Positions 1 through 13,213 of a stretch of 64,000 nucleotides of DNA are shown here, piece after piece. This DNA is from Dichotomocladium elegans (taxonomy: Eukaryota > Mucoromycota > Mucoromycetes > Mucorales > Lichtheimiaceae): positions 1,116,001 to 1,180,000 of the forward strand of contig JAIXMN010000001.1 of NCBI GenBank assembly GCA_025716815.1, written 5' to 3'. The notes below the pieces were generated by a model that saw only the letters and a program-made list of their open reading frames with translations, did no database searches and was not told the origin of the DNA. Both the position numbers and the translations under genes were made by a program. Each line of letters starts with the position of its first letter. Positions within the stretch are counted from its first letter, which is position 1.

Positions 1-52
1 TAGTTATCTGGCCGTTCCATGTCGGTAGGTTTTCCGTTCGACTTTCGCACTC

Positions 53-406
53 TCAGCTAGGACTGCGGGGATTGAGGAATGTTCGAAGGTCTTTTTTCTT
101 GGGGGTAATTTTTGGCTGTTCCGGCTGCGCCTGAGAAACATAGTACGCAACTGCCGGCTGAACAAGAATAGTTGAAGCTGGATAGTAACAATGAATAGTA
201 GCGCAAGCATATTGATGGTAAACCAATGGGGTGTAAACCAGTGGCTGGCTGATGACAACTGTGGCAAGAGCAACATTGTTGCAGGTAGTATGTGGTTTTT
301 GATTCGAAGGAGGCATGATAAATCTTTGAATTATGTACTTAAGGCAAAGGACCCATTGGGAAGACGAACGCTTATTTATATACGCATTACAGACGCCAAC
401 TTTCAT
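53..406 (-). CDS. small hypothetical ORF, low-complexity Tyr/Pro/Gln-rich
   Basis: An ATG-initiated 117-residue frame with a Tyr-, Pro- and Gln-rich middle and a basic C-terminus (about residues 96-117). A second Met at about residue 31 could be the true start. I do not recognise the protein. It may be a real small gene or a chance frame in sparse DNA; no conserved motif supports it. Confidence 0.22.
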   Translation of the reverse strand: MKVGVCNAYINKRSSSQWVLCLKYIIQRFIMPPSNQKPHTTCNNVALATVVISQPLVYTPLVYHQYACATIHCYYPASTILVQPAVAYYVSQAQPEQPKITPKKKDLRTFLNPRSPS

Positions 407-1815
407 TTAAAGCCGCCATTTCCGAGTGTGACAATAGCCGTAGTAAAAGGGACCAATAGTCGCCAGGATATGGTTATACAGTGGGGCAATGATGAGGTCA
501 TGACAGGATCGCATGCGCAAGACCATTACTCCCATATAGCCGTGGCCATTACAGGCGTTTTACTGCGGCTGAAAAAGATACCATGACCATGTGTGTTCCG
601 GCGAAGCAAGGAAAAACGAATCTTGATTTCTTATATAGAACACGAAGGGTAATGGTGCAGTATTTCACTTGTATGACAGTTGTCGAGAGTGTTGGGTTTG
701 TCTACCCTAGCGTCACTTCCCATCGGAAGAGGAGAGTAATGTAATTTATATTCCCGGAAGCTTCTTCATCGAACCCGATTCCTGAAAAAAGTCCTATTCT
801 TACTATATAGGTCCTGAAGGGGGCCAAAGCGCGTCCCACGAAACTATATATGCGCTTAATTAAGAAGTTCCCGCCAAAAATTGGGTCCATCCGTTCGATA
901 AACCTTTTCGTAGATCACATGCTATTTCTATTAGGTATGAGGGCTAAGGAGTGAAATGAATACACTACATCACCGCTTACGTTTGCATCGATTTGACCAA
1001 ACTTAGTGTGGGCGTAAGGATATTTCATCCTCATTGAAATTACTGGTGTCAATGGATATTCACTAATGCAGGAGTACAAGTCCGTTCCGACATATACATA
1101 ACGCGTGTCGTAAGCAGTGCGCGTTGAATGCGGGTTACTTCTACAGCGATAGTCTGACCTTAATGGTGCATGCTCTTGGTTTGTAGTAATTCCATTATCA
1201 TTAGCTCCCACACGACCCAGCCTGAATACGGTTCCAATGTCGGAGGAGCGGCATATCCTTTTCTTCCTTCTGGTGACACGTACCGTTACAACCAATTCTT
1301 TATGGGAAGTGGCTGTGGTACAAAAGGTCTTAGGAGGCATGCTTGAAAGGTGCTCTCTAATTATACACCATGTTCTAGGGAGCTGCGTAATATGCCCTCT
1401 ACTCTGGAAGTTCGATATCATTTACGCATCGGAGCCGATTCAATACAGTTTCTATATCGTTGAAACGTAAGTACTCGTTGTTTCATCAGAGCCGAAGTAG
1501 GTAAGACTGGATAAGACTACTGATTATTGTATGATGAATTGCCTCGTTACATACAACGTTTTCCAAGATTGAAGCCACAAGATTACAAAAATAGAAGCCG
1601 GGCTTTGCCCAGAAATCTTTAGGCATGATGACAAAGCAAATGCCGCATCCAAGGCGAAAGGTGTCGCAGAAAAAAGTTCCCATCTCTATCAATGTCTTAT
1701 TCTTCACTTTACGCTTGCTTAGAAACCAGACACCGTGGTTCTTGGCATCTGAAAAATATAATAAACTGTGAATGTATTTTTTCCTTTTTTTTTTTTTTTT
1801 TACTTTGCGATTCAA
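407..1815. other. unassigned region, no supported gene
   Basis: No recognisable gene. The longest frame (about 915-1421, minus strand) has no similarity I can name and no clear intron or start context. A T-tract at about 1785-1801 directly precedes the transposase relic. Confidence 0.4.
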
Positions 1816-2640
1816 CATGAGTAAGATATTTCTATATAAAGATGGACACGGGAGTGTTGTTGATAAGAACGGTAGTCCTGAGCCCATGGACTACAGTTTT
1901 GGTCAGAATGAATTTGTCGTTGAGACTATCGCTACTTATACACAGTACCTGGGAAACGCAGTCCCCAATGACTCTTATCAAAGTTACCCAATGTTAGAAA
2001 AACTAAAGAACGAGGATGTTTATATGAAGGAGGCAAAACCAAAACGAGACCATATGTGCGTTATACATTTCAGGATAAAGTGAGGTTTTTCGATCTGAAG
2101 GTTGAAAAGTGTATGACTGCAGCAGCTGCAGCAAAGCCGTTGGGCATTCACCCTCAAACAGCGTACAGATGAGTCAGACAGCACAATTGCGTGCCCTGAT
2201 GGTATTTTTGATAGCTGTAAAAAAGTTGGCCGTAAGTGTATTTTAACTGAAAAGCATAACGCGACTGTTATCAGTTTCATTGACGCTAATCCCTTTGTTA
2301 TGGTTGTTGAAGTAACTGACCATTTATTGAAGCGGTTTCATGATTTAAGAGTATCATGCAGCACTGTTAATAACTTTATAAGACGCCATGCAACCTTTTC
2401 TTGGAAAAGCAGAGTTTCATTCTGTTGAGAGAAACAGCCCAGCAAAGGTTGAGGAGAGGCACAAAGCTTGCTGAGGCGGTTGACTGGAGAATGCTTCCGA
2501 CATAAGCGGCGCTGGACAGGTGGCACGCGGTAGATGTGATTGAGACCCATTCAAGATATGGGTGATGCGACGCGCCCCACATAACATGCAAGCCGTCGTT
2601 CAGAACGTTGGAAGGAGGATTTCGCTTTGGCGATCTGATC
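1816..2640 (+). mobile_element. degenerate Tc1/mariner-type (DDE_3) transposase, N-terminal part
   Basis: Beginning with an ATG at about 1816, an 88-residue frame runs to a stop at about 2083. The reading then continues in another frame with a helix-turn-helix-like stretch (KPLGIHPQTAYR) and blocks such as VGRKCILTEKHNATVISF and HLLKRFHDL. These resemble the DNA-binding part of the Tc1/mariner-type transposases common in Mucoromycota genomes. Several in-frame stops (for example TGA after QTAYR) and frameshifts break it. The catalytic half is not recognisable here, so this is a fossil. I did not find terminal inverted repeats. Confidence 0.6.
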
Positions 2641-3101
2641 AAAAGCCCTCATTCATATGTAACGATAAGGCATGCTGATGCAACCGGGGTCTTTTGACGC
2701 CCTTTCCTGTCCGTCTTTCATTTCTTTCGTAAACAGAAACTCTGATCTCCATCCTTTCCTCTCTTTCTCTCTCTTTTTTTCCCTTCATACGCTTATGGCA
2801 TTATAGGCGCTTCATAATGCACATATTGGGACTAGTACATAGTATGTGATACTCTGTTCTTCTTACACAGATCAAGCCGCGAATGTCCTTGTCGCAAAGA
2901 ATGCTGGCCGAGCCAAGGCTGTCATTCTTTTTAACTTTTTTTTTTTGGCTTGCCTAATCTGTTCAGGAACGACGGATTTTACGCTTCTATCCTATGGTAT
3001 ACGGATGATTACCAAGGCAAGCAGGTTCTGATGCTACTGATCCTATGTAATGGTATTGCTGATCTTGGCTTCGGCCTTCCTCCACCGTCTTTCTTTCTGT
3101 T
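2641..3101. other. intergenic, no gene seen
   Basis: Pyrimidine-rich stretches and T-tracts lie between the transposase relic and the 3' end of the F-box gene. It probably holds the 3' UTR of that gene. Confidence 0.4.
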
Positions 3102-4772
3102 TTATCGAACAATAAGATGGAGCCGGCCGCCGGTTGTTGGCAGCTGCATAATACCCCACAGTCCGTAGCAGCGCTCGACGGACACCTCGCGAAGCGTTGT
3201 AGTTTGATGATGTGCCAACGCCTCAAGCGCCTCTGATGTGACTAATGAACATTCTCTCAGACAGAGCGATGTGAGACGGGTTCCGACGCTATGAACAGCA
3301 ATGGCATTTAAAAAAGTATTGGAGATGCGGTCCAGACCGATTAGCGTAAGTGACTGGAGATTAGTCAGAGATCCAAGCAGTCTTTTGACCCACGAGACAG
3401 CGGTGTCTCGGTCAAACGCGCAGGGACCTACGAGATCTATTGTAATGTGTTCTAATGTCTGTACCCATGTAAATGCCTCAAGAATAGATGCGACCACGGT
3501 ACGGCCTCGCTCTTTGTAATAGAGTCTATTTAGATGGCGTGAGGAAAGGCTTTTGAGAAGCATACATATTGTTTCCTGATCGTAGCTATTGAAGGACAAG
3601 GCAATTGATTCGAGATGCGGAGCATCCGAAAGCGCCTTGATCAGCCGGGCTGTTATCAGACAGTTCTGAAGCTCAATATGGGCGAGACACGGACTGGAAC
3701 TTATGAATTGAGCAGCCGTGTCTGCGGAGCCTTCGCCATCATACGCAAAAGCTCGTAAACGCCCAAGGACCATATTGACTGAGAGCGATGATGCGGTTGC
3801 GCTCTGTGTGATATAGAGGGCCACCAGGTTCGCATGGTCGTTGTTGAACAAAATATCAAGGTCGTCTGCGCTTACGTGGTTGTTTTTCCCGAGGATGAGA
3901 GATCGAAGGCCATGAACGCCACGTCCCGTCCGCTTTCGTTCCATCTTCCAGGCTTTCGGGACTAAGAAGTGAGCTTGTCCAATCCAGAGTACCTCAAGCT
4001 GCGGGCAGTGCGACATGATCTCTACACAACGTATTCCGCGTTTAAATCCCTCAAGCTGGATGCGCCAAAGTTTAGGGCAACCCTGCAACAGAGTTCCTAA
4101 CTGCAAGGTATATGTGTTGCCTGCATGGACTGTAAGGATCTCTAGTACCGATTCCCGATTGCCATAGCCCTTGCTGGTGCCGGTGGATGCAGAATCTGAC
4201 ATGCTTCTTGCAGGATCAGGAGCGGATAAGGACGAATCAATCCGGTATTCAAGATGGCGTAAGGTCGGACAACTTGTGAGCAAACGGGAAATATCCAGAA
4301 CACCCGGTACATAGTTGAGAGTGAGGGATTCAATGCGTGTTTGACCAAGCGCGTGAGCAAACAGCGTTACAAAATTATCATGCATAGCCAACGACTCTTA
4401 TCTCTTTATACTGAGGATGAGCGGAGTTTATGAGTTTCTCCATCCTACCTTCCACCCCAACAAACCTAATCTTTCAATTTGTGGACCAAGCGGCTTGACT
4501 ACATTCAGGAGAAGTGATTGTTCGAACTGGGTAAAGCATTGTTCAGGAGCCAAGGAAATCGATTTAATATGAGGAGAGAAGCAACAATGGGAGCCTGACG
4601 AAAGAAACTGCAAACTACTGTATTCGTCAAACCCGACATGGTTCCAGTGCATGGCTGAACATGATGGAATTAGACCGAGCCAGGAACGATTGACAAGAGC
4701 ACACTGGATAGTGTCAGCTCTGGAAATGAATGATACAATATTGGTGATGATTTCCGACGGCAGATTGTTCAT
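3102..4772 (-). CDS. F-box / leucine-rich-repeat protein
   Basis: Two exons (4449-4772 and 3102-4394) flank a 54-bp GT-AG intron whose ends keep the frame. The protein is about 538 residues. An F-box lies at about residues 3-45 (LPSEIITNIVSFISR then ALVNRSW), followed by irregular leucine-rich repeats, for example LTSLCLRECSLVTSEALEAL near the C-terminus. Such proteins are substrate receptors of SCF ubiquitin ligases: the F-box binds Skp1 and the LRRs bind the target. The substrate cannot be read from sequence. I chose the ATG at 4772 because it sits immediately before the F-box; an in-frame ATG at 4850 would add 26 residues. Confidence 0.8.
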
Positions 4773-5081
4773 GGCTATGTCAAAGAGAAATAGAGAGAAG
4801 GAAAAAGTGTTTAGTCTGATTCTGTAGCAGCGTTCCCTTAAACGTTCCATGGTCTGTCATTGTCACTGCAGGCTATCCCAACAGTCTAACTCTGAGCCGA
4901 ATTGAGCAATAATACCCTTGTGATGCGTTTAGCAATGGATCAAATTTAACATGTGTTATGGATGGGGGGGGAGTTGTGTAGACACGGACAAGGGTTGATG
5001 TGGTATTTTCCCTCCCCTTGCTCAAGACATCCCTCCTCTTTGCCTTTTAATGATCTCTTTCAATTATCGGCCAGTGCAACA

Positions 5082-5513
5082 ATGATTTTACGGAAGGCTT
5101 GTTGGCTGTTCTTTATCCTACTCAGCGTCCATTTGGTTAAAGCGGTTCATCTTCGCAAGCATACGCATGTCGTCCCGGCCCATAATCGCAAGAGCGAGCC
5201 TAGCATTGTGCAGGCGATGCAAGGACTCCACCAGCAACAGCCATCCGGAACAAAAGCAGCTCCGGAGGAAAATAACAAGAATGCGTTGCTACTGGGATCG
5301 TTTACCCGAGGAGATGCATGCGGACATGGCACCCTGACTTGTATCGCCTTTGCACACGACCAGTACAAAAAGATACCGGTTCTCTGCGGTGTGCTTCAGA
5401 ACGCGCCTGTTTGCCAGAGTGCGGGGGCAACGTCCGATAGCAACCTTTGTGATGCATTCTGCGATTCAGATGGGTCAGTCAGAACTCGATGTATTTACGT
5501 GGATGTAAGCTAA
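5082..5513 (+). CDS. small secreted cysteine-rich protein
   Basis: A 143-residue protein that starts with a clear signal peptide (MILRKACWLFFILLSVHLVKA), so it should enter the secretory pathway. The mature part has a polar linker and then seven cysteines in the last 60 residues, for example DACGHGTLTC and NLCDAFCDSDG. The family is not recognised. The stop overlaps a strong splice donor (GTAAGC just after the codon for Asp), and an acceptor at about 5546 would add a short C-terminal exon. The odd cysteine count fits a missing tail, so the 3' end is uncertain. Confidence 0.6.
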   Translation: MILRKACWLFFILLSVHLVKAVHLRKHTHVVPAHNRKSEPSIVQAMQGLHQQQPSGTKAAPEENNKNALLLGSFTRGDACGHGTLTCIAFAHDQYKKIPVLCGVLQNAPVCQSAGATSDSNLCDAFCDSDGSVRTRCIYVDVS

Positions 5514-5852
5514 CGTATGTATGTATATTTGTGTCTCAACGTCACAGAGGAGCACGCGTATGCGAGTTCGCTTTTCCCACCTGTTGCTCACATAGTCCCA
5601 ACGGCTGCATTTCTTCGGAACCCCGCAACGTTGTCGTTTACAATAGATAGCAAAAAACAGGGATCTTATTTTTCGATATAAAAAGGAAGAGAGCGAGTGA
5701 GCGAGTGTGTATGTGTGTGTGTAACGAGGTTCTCCGTACGTGCGTGCATTGATCATCGGAGCAGAAAGGAGGGGGTCACATCCGACCTACCCTACCCCAC
5801 CCCACCCCCCCAAGCACCTGTTATCCCTCACCCCTTATCATTAGCGAGCATC

Positions 5853-7792
5853 ATGGAACAGGAGCTTATTAATCTCTTATTGATTGCTAAAAAGGCCTTA
5901 TCGACAGGTCAAGCAATATGCGCCCAAGCTAATGAACTCTCGCTCGAATCTAATCAGCATGTTGTCATCATTGAGCGTACCTGGCCAAAGATCCTCTTCG
6001 TTAGAAACCACATTTTGATACAGCTGAGCACCCTTGAACGCATTCGTGAATTTGTATCGGTCAAAATCGAGGAAGTCGGCAGCTGTATTCAGGTACGAGT
6101 CCCCGTTGTGCTCACAAGCGTTGTGTTTGCATATGTGAGGAAACCAACCCGAACTTTCTGATTTTTTTTTAGGATCGCGAAGTCCACTTGGCTGGCATCT
6201 CTTTAGATCTGCAAAACATCTTTCGTGATCTCAAGAGTCGTAGGATTGATGAGGAAGTGATAGAGATTAATTCGCGAGAGCACGACGCCAAGAATTGGAC
6301 GACTTTGTTTGACTATATTGATCATCAATACGTACTACATCTCCAAAAGCTGGCAGACGAAGAAATTACGGATATCGAGGTATGTGTGTGTGTGTGTGTG
6401 TGGCCATCTGTTTGTATTGTGTATCTGTATTACCCATTCCAGTATGTAGAACCTCTACTCGTCCTTAACGAGCACGGCGAAAACATTGTCGGTGACCATT
6501 AGCGAACTGGCATCCATGCAGGAAGCCGCATTGTCCATTTCATTGGACGAGTCGGCGTCTGCGTTTGCGGACGAGAAAGCGCATATCCAAGAACTAACCA
6601 TTTCGAAAATGGCCGAGATTTTGACCAGTCTAACCAACCATTATATCCAACTCGGTGAGGCCACCAGGTAAAAAAAAAAAAAAAGAAATAAAGCGTGTGG
6701 CTCAAATGAAAGAATCCCTATCAAATATCAAGACTATGCCAATCCGAACCTGATGCATTACTGGATATACGAGGTGAGATGCTCAAGTACCAACGAAGGC
6801 ATGTTCTTCTAAACATCGAGGGATGGGAAAAACCCACATAGTGTTGCAACATGATCATGATGAAGTACCTCGGATCTTGGACGAGCTTCAAGAGCTTTTA
6901 GAGATCGTCAAATCGATAAAGTAAACCGATACATCACCTCCTTTTATCATTCTTCTGAGAGTGGTGCTTGGGGTGGGTGCACCCGTGCGCAAAAGTTCGG
7001 ATACTTATTAATGGCTTGTTTCAGCGAGGAAATTCGGGTGCGGATGCGTATCTATTCGTCTGTCCAAGAAGAACTATTAAAACTCCTTTCCGAGCTGGAA
7101 ACTTTTAGCACACCTGGCGGACAAGCGGACATGATCTGCGACAAAATGGTGAACGCAGAGGTAATAGGCAGTTCCATTCCCAGAAAGCAAAGTGTTTGAT
7201 CTTTTGTTTTCTTTCAAAGGCGGAAATGAAAACACATGAGCAAAAGCTGGCGGCGTATTTCAAAGAGTTGACGGCATTACGGGACTCGTATCGAGAGTAT
7301 GCGACATCTTACAGCTACCTGATCCTGGAGATTCAACGGCGAAAGAAGGCGGTTGAAAAACAAGAGGAGCTCATGCAAGAGCTCTCAAAGTCGTTCGAGG
7401 ACGGATACAATGGTTAATTGGAAGGGCAAAGACGTGAAGAGCGATAGGGAATCATCTGATTTGCTATTTTCTAGATGAGGTACTGGAGCGGCGGCGATGG
7501 TTCGCCCAGCACGGAGACTACATACCCGAAAGTCTGTGCCGTTTCATGATGGTAGGTTATATCTATATTGTCGAAACGGAGGTCTCACGACACGATTTCT
7601 ATAAAAGGTTCCGCCATCCCGGCTTGTCGTCCAGATTCAAGAGCAGCCTCGGAGGTTGCCTGACCTGTCACAGTCGACAATTCAGAAGGTAGAACGGAGC
7701 ACTTTTGTTGAGAAAACCATTCCGGAAATTCGTATAACCATCGTCTTTAGGCGCTTGATGACATCCATGACCATCCAAAAAACGCATCTTAA
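5853..7792 (+). CDS. ATG17: autophagy scaffold protein Atg17
   Basis: Ten exons that I could phase consistently: 5853-6092, 6173-6379, 6450-6667, 6733-6773, 6842-6920, 7025-7160, 7220-7412, 7475-7551, 7608-7688 and 7751-7792. Together they give 437 residues, in the usual size range. The protein is almost entirely alpha-helical. Family features are the N-terminal LLLIAKKALSTGQAICAQAN, the segment LFDYIDHQYV, and near the C-terminus the blocks YLILEIQRRKKAVEKQEEL and RRWFAQHGDYIPESL. In fungi Atg17 is the crescent-shaped scaffold of the Atg1/Atg13 initiation complex at the phagophore assembly site and governs starvation-induced autophagy. The start is the first ATG in frame with this block. Several introns carry T-runs before AG, and one holds a (TG)n tract at 6384. 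Confidence 0.8.
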
Positions 7793-7983
7793 GTGTGAAC
7801 CAAAGATCTGTTGTATTACTTTTTTTTTTTACAAGTCATTATGGAGATAGAAGGGTTCAGCCAGATTAGATATCGCATGTTCAAGTATGTAAATGGAAAT
7901 GAGGGGGATGTGTGTGTATTTAAAGAATGCAAAGAGAGAGAAGATATATGCAAGATGTGAGAGAGATGGATGTAGAACCTCTT

Positions 7984-9476
7984 TCAATCACAGGTAAAAT
8001 CATTATCGAAATCAGCAAAGTCAAACCAGCAACTGTCCTGCTGAGGAATAGGCGTGTCCGAAAGGGATGCATTCGAAGTCGGCGTCATCAGGCCATAGTC
8101 TTCATCGGGCATGCTGAGTGGATCTGAGAAAAGAATGGACGGTATATCGGGCATACTCCATGGGGAGTTATACCCCTCAAGCATGGCAGCAGACCACAGC
8201 AGTTGCTGCTGATCGGCGCCGCCATCCATGATGGGAAAGTGTTGTAGTTGCTGTTCCGTAGTCTGCGCAGCAGCCGGACATCGAGGACAGGTATATTTCG
8301 CATCGTCTCCCTTGTCTTTCAAGCCCACACAAGACCGGTGAAGCCATGATTGGCACGTCTGACAGCACACCAAAGTCTGGCCATTCTGCGAAACGTTCCC
8401 GCAGATACAATGGATGTTTTCCTTTCCCGGCGGGGTCTGGTACTTGCAGCGGTCGAGGTGGTAAGTCAGGCCACTTCTGTTCTTGTACCTCTTGTTGCAA
8501 GGCTTGCAGCAGAAGAGTGTGGAGGCTGCATTTGGGGCGTGAGTTATTTTCACTCTTTAATTTCAGACTTAATTTTACCTTGTTGCCGCTGTGTCACACC
8601 GCGGTTATTGACTGACACACCCGAAGTCGCCGCTGCTTGTCCTTTTCGCTTCTTGAACGCTCGTTTCCGCTCTTGCGTCGGTGTCTTCACAGCCACTACC
8701 GACAATTTTCCCGAATCATCCGTCACTAGCCTAATCTGCTGTCTTGGCGTCGAAGGAGAAGAAGACATCAATGACGATGTCATCCTGTTCTTGAATAACC
8801 GCCGTCCACTTCCTACGGTCACAGCAAACGTGTGATGCCGTTTCTCCGAAAGCTGGATCTTTTGAGGCTTGCGTGTCAGTAATGGCCAGCCTTCCTCATC
8901 CTCGCCTGACTTGAGCTGCAGGTAGAGCGGATCCGTCTTGTCGGACTCCAGGGCTGCCATCACTCTGTATTTTGCCTGGGAGAGCCGGACCTTAAGCAGT
9001 TCACTCAAACATTTCACATTTTCATGGGTGAGATCGCCCAACGAAGGCGCACCGGGCCAAATATCAAAGCATGTCTGAAATAAATTGCTCGTGCTGATAT
9101 TTGAAATAGCGTTGATGCTAGTGTTAGTGTTAGAGTTTGTGTTGGCGTGGTTGGGTCTAGAACGACCGCTACGGTTATGGCTGCGGTTACTACTGAGTGT
9201 GGATGATGGCATCTGAGGAGATGTAGGCGGCGTGTAGGCCACAAGGTCGGATAGTAACGGTGAAGGAGGTGGCGGTGACGGCAACGGCGGTGACGGCGAC
9301 GATGATGATAATGCTTCTGCACAGTATACCCCAGCCCGGTTTCGCTTCTTCGATGTAGGCAGAGAGGGACTGTAGAGAACAGGCAGGGCGGGTTTGACAG
9401 GGGCTGTGTGGGGCGAAGACAAAGGCTGGCTTGGGTCGATTCGCCGACTCATAAGCCGCAATTGCTCCGGCGACAT
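7984..9476 (-). CDS. PHD-finger nuclear protein with C2HC zinc finger
   Basis: Exons 8579-9476 and 7984-8525 are joined by a 53-bp GT-AG intron; about 479 residues. The N-terminal half is Ser/Pro- and Asn-rich and basic. It contains LSELLKVRLSQAKYRVMAAL, reminiscent of the short helical repressor motif of Whi5/Nrm1-type proteins. The C-terminal half carries a C2HC finger (CCKPCNKRYKNRSGLTYHL, then C) and a PHD finger (CICG... CCQTCQSWLHRSCV... CPRC), which usually reads histone H3 tails. An acidic tail follows. It is probably a chromatin or transcription regulator. The start is uncertain: the frame stays open upstream to about 9698 without an ATG, so a further 5' exon may exist. Confidence 0.65.
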
Positions 9477-10042
9477 GCGATGCTTCTTCCTTGAGACGGG
9501 CTTGCGACGTTCAACACGGCAACGGGCTGCGCTACTGCTGACATTGTCGAGCGAGCCGAGTGCTGTTGATGCTGGTCTACATAGTGAGATGTGGGGTGTG
9601 AATTGCGACACGAAATAAAATAAATAGAGAGGAGAAACAAAGAAAGACAGGAAGCAGATGTTTACTTTGGATAGGCGAGCATAGCAAGAACAACACAATT
9701 GATATTAGGCGAGCAAGCAGGAGAGAGAGAGAAAGAGAGATAAATAAAAGAGAGAGTGGGGGATAGATGTACTAGTGGACCGTCCCGCCCCTCCTTTATA
9801 AAAATTTGCTGGAAGTACAGCAGCAATCTCAGAAAGGGTTCGCCACATGGATTATTTGTTCGGCGCCAACAAAGCGGAAGATGTACGTACCCGTTGTGTG
9901 CGTGTGACGGAGGAAAAGGGATAAAGAGACAAAGGGGGTGCTCTGCTGAAGAATTAAAAGAAGTCGAAAGAGGGAGGGCTCCAAACAAGTTAAAGTTCTG
10001 CGCATGCAAACTATTCTGCGTGGTTTTCTTAGCATCCACCTT

Positions 10043-10070
10043 ACAGCAACAACAACAACAACAACAACAG
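10043..10070. repeat. (CAA)n microsatellite
   Basis: About eight perfect CAA units followed by a less perfect CAA/CAG mix. Not inside a supported gene. Confidence 0.85.
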
Positions 10071-10304
10071 GGACAGCAATATCAATAGCAATAGCAACCG
10101 ATTTTACTTTATACTGCTTTCGTCGCCCTGCGCCTGAACTTTGCGGTGCGTACGTGCTGCATGGGATCCCATGATGATCGACCTCATTATCGCAATTGTT
10201 TAATACACTTTTGTCCATATTTCGTCAAGATATATAAAAACTCACATCCACAATGCATGACTACATTCCAAAGTGTTGCTGCGCTGGCTCCCGCGGTTAC
10301 TACT

Positions 10305-10380
10305 GTTACTGCTGCTGCTGCTGTTGTTGTTGTTGTTATTGGTGCTGCTGCTACAACTGTGATTGTTACTGCTGCTACGA
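10305..10380. repeat. imperfect CTG/GTT triplet repeat
   Basis: Runs of (GCT)n and (GTT)n interrupted by other triplets. It lies in non-coding DNA upstream of eL42. Confidence 0.75.
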
Positions 10381-10684
10381 TAACTCGATGTGAAGAGCAT
10401 TCGTAGCACTTTGTCTTCTCTCTTTTTCCACAATGATACTTATTGATCGACGTCAGATGTGATCATATGATTTTATTAAAAGTGTAGCAGGTCAACTGTA
10501 TATATCAACAGTCCTTGAGCATGCAGGCTGCTGCTGTAATTACTATTTGTTTCTCATGCATGGGCCGCTCCCTCCCTACCCGAAACGCGTCCTTCCGATG
10601 TCAGAGTATAAAGTGCCATTAGCGTCATTTTCAATCCCAGCCAATGGCGCGCGAATCGAAAAAGCCATGAGCATGTCAGAAGAG

Positions 10685-10730
10685 GGGAGCTGGGGTTGGG
10701 GGGTGGGCGGCGGGAGACGGGGGGGGGGAG
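10685..10730 (+). promoter_or_regulatory. G-rich block, possible G-quadruplex upstream of eL42
   Basis: Six G-runs of three or more, separated by one to six bases (for example GGGGTTGGGGGGTGGGCGG), satisfy the usual G-quadruplex pattern. It lies about 140-180 bp upstream of the eL42 start on the coding strand. A regulatory role is only inferred. Confidence 0.4.
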
Positions 10731-10866
10731 CAGGAACAAGCGAAAAGGGGGAGAGAGAGAGGTGTGAAAGAGGGATTTGGGGGGTGGGGTGGGTGTGTAG
10801 TAAGGACGAGTGGGCTTGGCCCAAAGAGGTCCCTCCTCTCACTTTTCGCCGATTTGACGGTTCGCG

Positions 10867-11330
10867 ATGGTGAGCTCTACAAATCTATTCACGAACGATC
10901 CATCGGATCACTAACGGACGGATGGATGCACGGATGGATGGATGGATTAGGTTAACATTCCCAAGACCCGAAACACGTACTGCAAGGGCAAGAAGTGCCG
11001 CAAGCACACGCCTCACAAGGTCACCCAGTACAAGACCGGCAAGGCTTCCCTTTACGCCCAGGGTAAGAGACGTTACGACCGCAAGCAGTCCGGTTATGGT
11101 GGTCAGACCAAGCCCATTTTCCACAAGAAGGCCAAGACCACCAAGAAGATTGTCCTTCGTCTCGAATGCACCGGTACAGTTGGCTCGACTAAAGAATATA
11201 TGCAATTGCTTACTCGCCATCAATCATAATTATAGCCTGCAAGTACAAAATGCAGCTCCCTCTCAAGCGCTGCAAGCACTTCGAGTTGGGTGGTGATAAG
11301 AAGACCAAGGGTGCCGCTCTCGTTTTCTAA
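10867..11330 (+). CDS. RPL42: 60S ribosomal protein eL42 (L44/L36a)
   Basis: Three exons (ATG alone at 10867-10869, 10951-11173, 11236-11330) give the typical length of about 106 residues. The family signature is complete: [42 protein letters not shown] and [14 protein letters not shown], including the zinc-binding cysteines. eL42 sits at the ribosomal E site. Residue 56 is proline, which in yeasts is the cycloheximide-sensitive form. The first exon is only the start codon. Intron 1 contains a run of GGAT repeats. Confidence 0.97.
10915..10947. repeat. GGAT tetranucleotide repeat in eL42 intron 1
   Basis: Imperfect (GGAT)n occupies the 3' half of the intron, ending at the acceptor ATTAG. Confidence 0.75.
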
Positions 11331-11428
11331 GCGTCGTCATCATTCCTTTGTTTTGAATAAATTCAATGCTTTGTTTATTCAACAGCAACAACAGCAACGA
11401 TTACAACAAGCACGTCGCAGGATTACAA

Positions 11429-13213
<1,785 letters not shown>

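Larger units (their letters stand above)
9477..10866. other. intergenic region with microsatellites and promoters
   Basis: Between the PHD gene and eL42, no recognisable gene. It holds (CAA)n and CTG/GTT triplet arrays, a possible CCAAT box at about 10640 in CAGCCAATGGCGCGCG, and a G-rich block at about 10685-10730. Part of the PHD gene's 5' exon may be hidden at its left end. Confidence 0.4.

Noticed and set aside
3301..3519. 72-codon plus-strand frame
   Set aside because: It is antisense to the F-box/LRR exon, which has far better protein features.
8346..8835. Plus-strand frames of 89 and 161 codons
   Set aside because: They lie opposite the PHD-finger exons and show no motif of their own.
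10242..10433. Asn/Ser-rich minus-strand frame
   Set aside because: Produced entirely by the triplet repeat.
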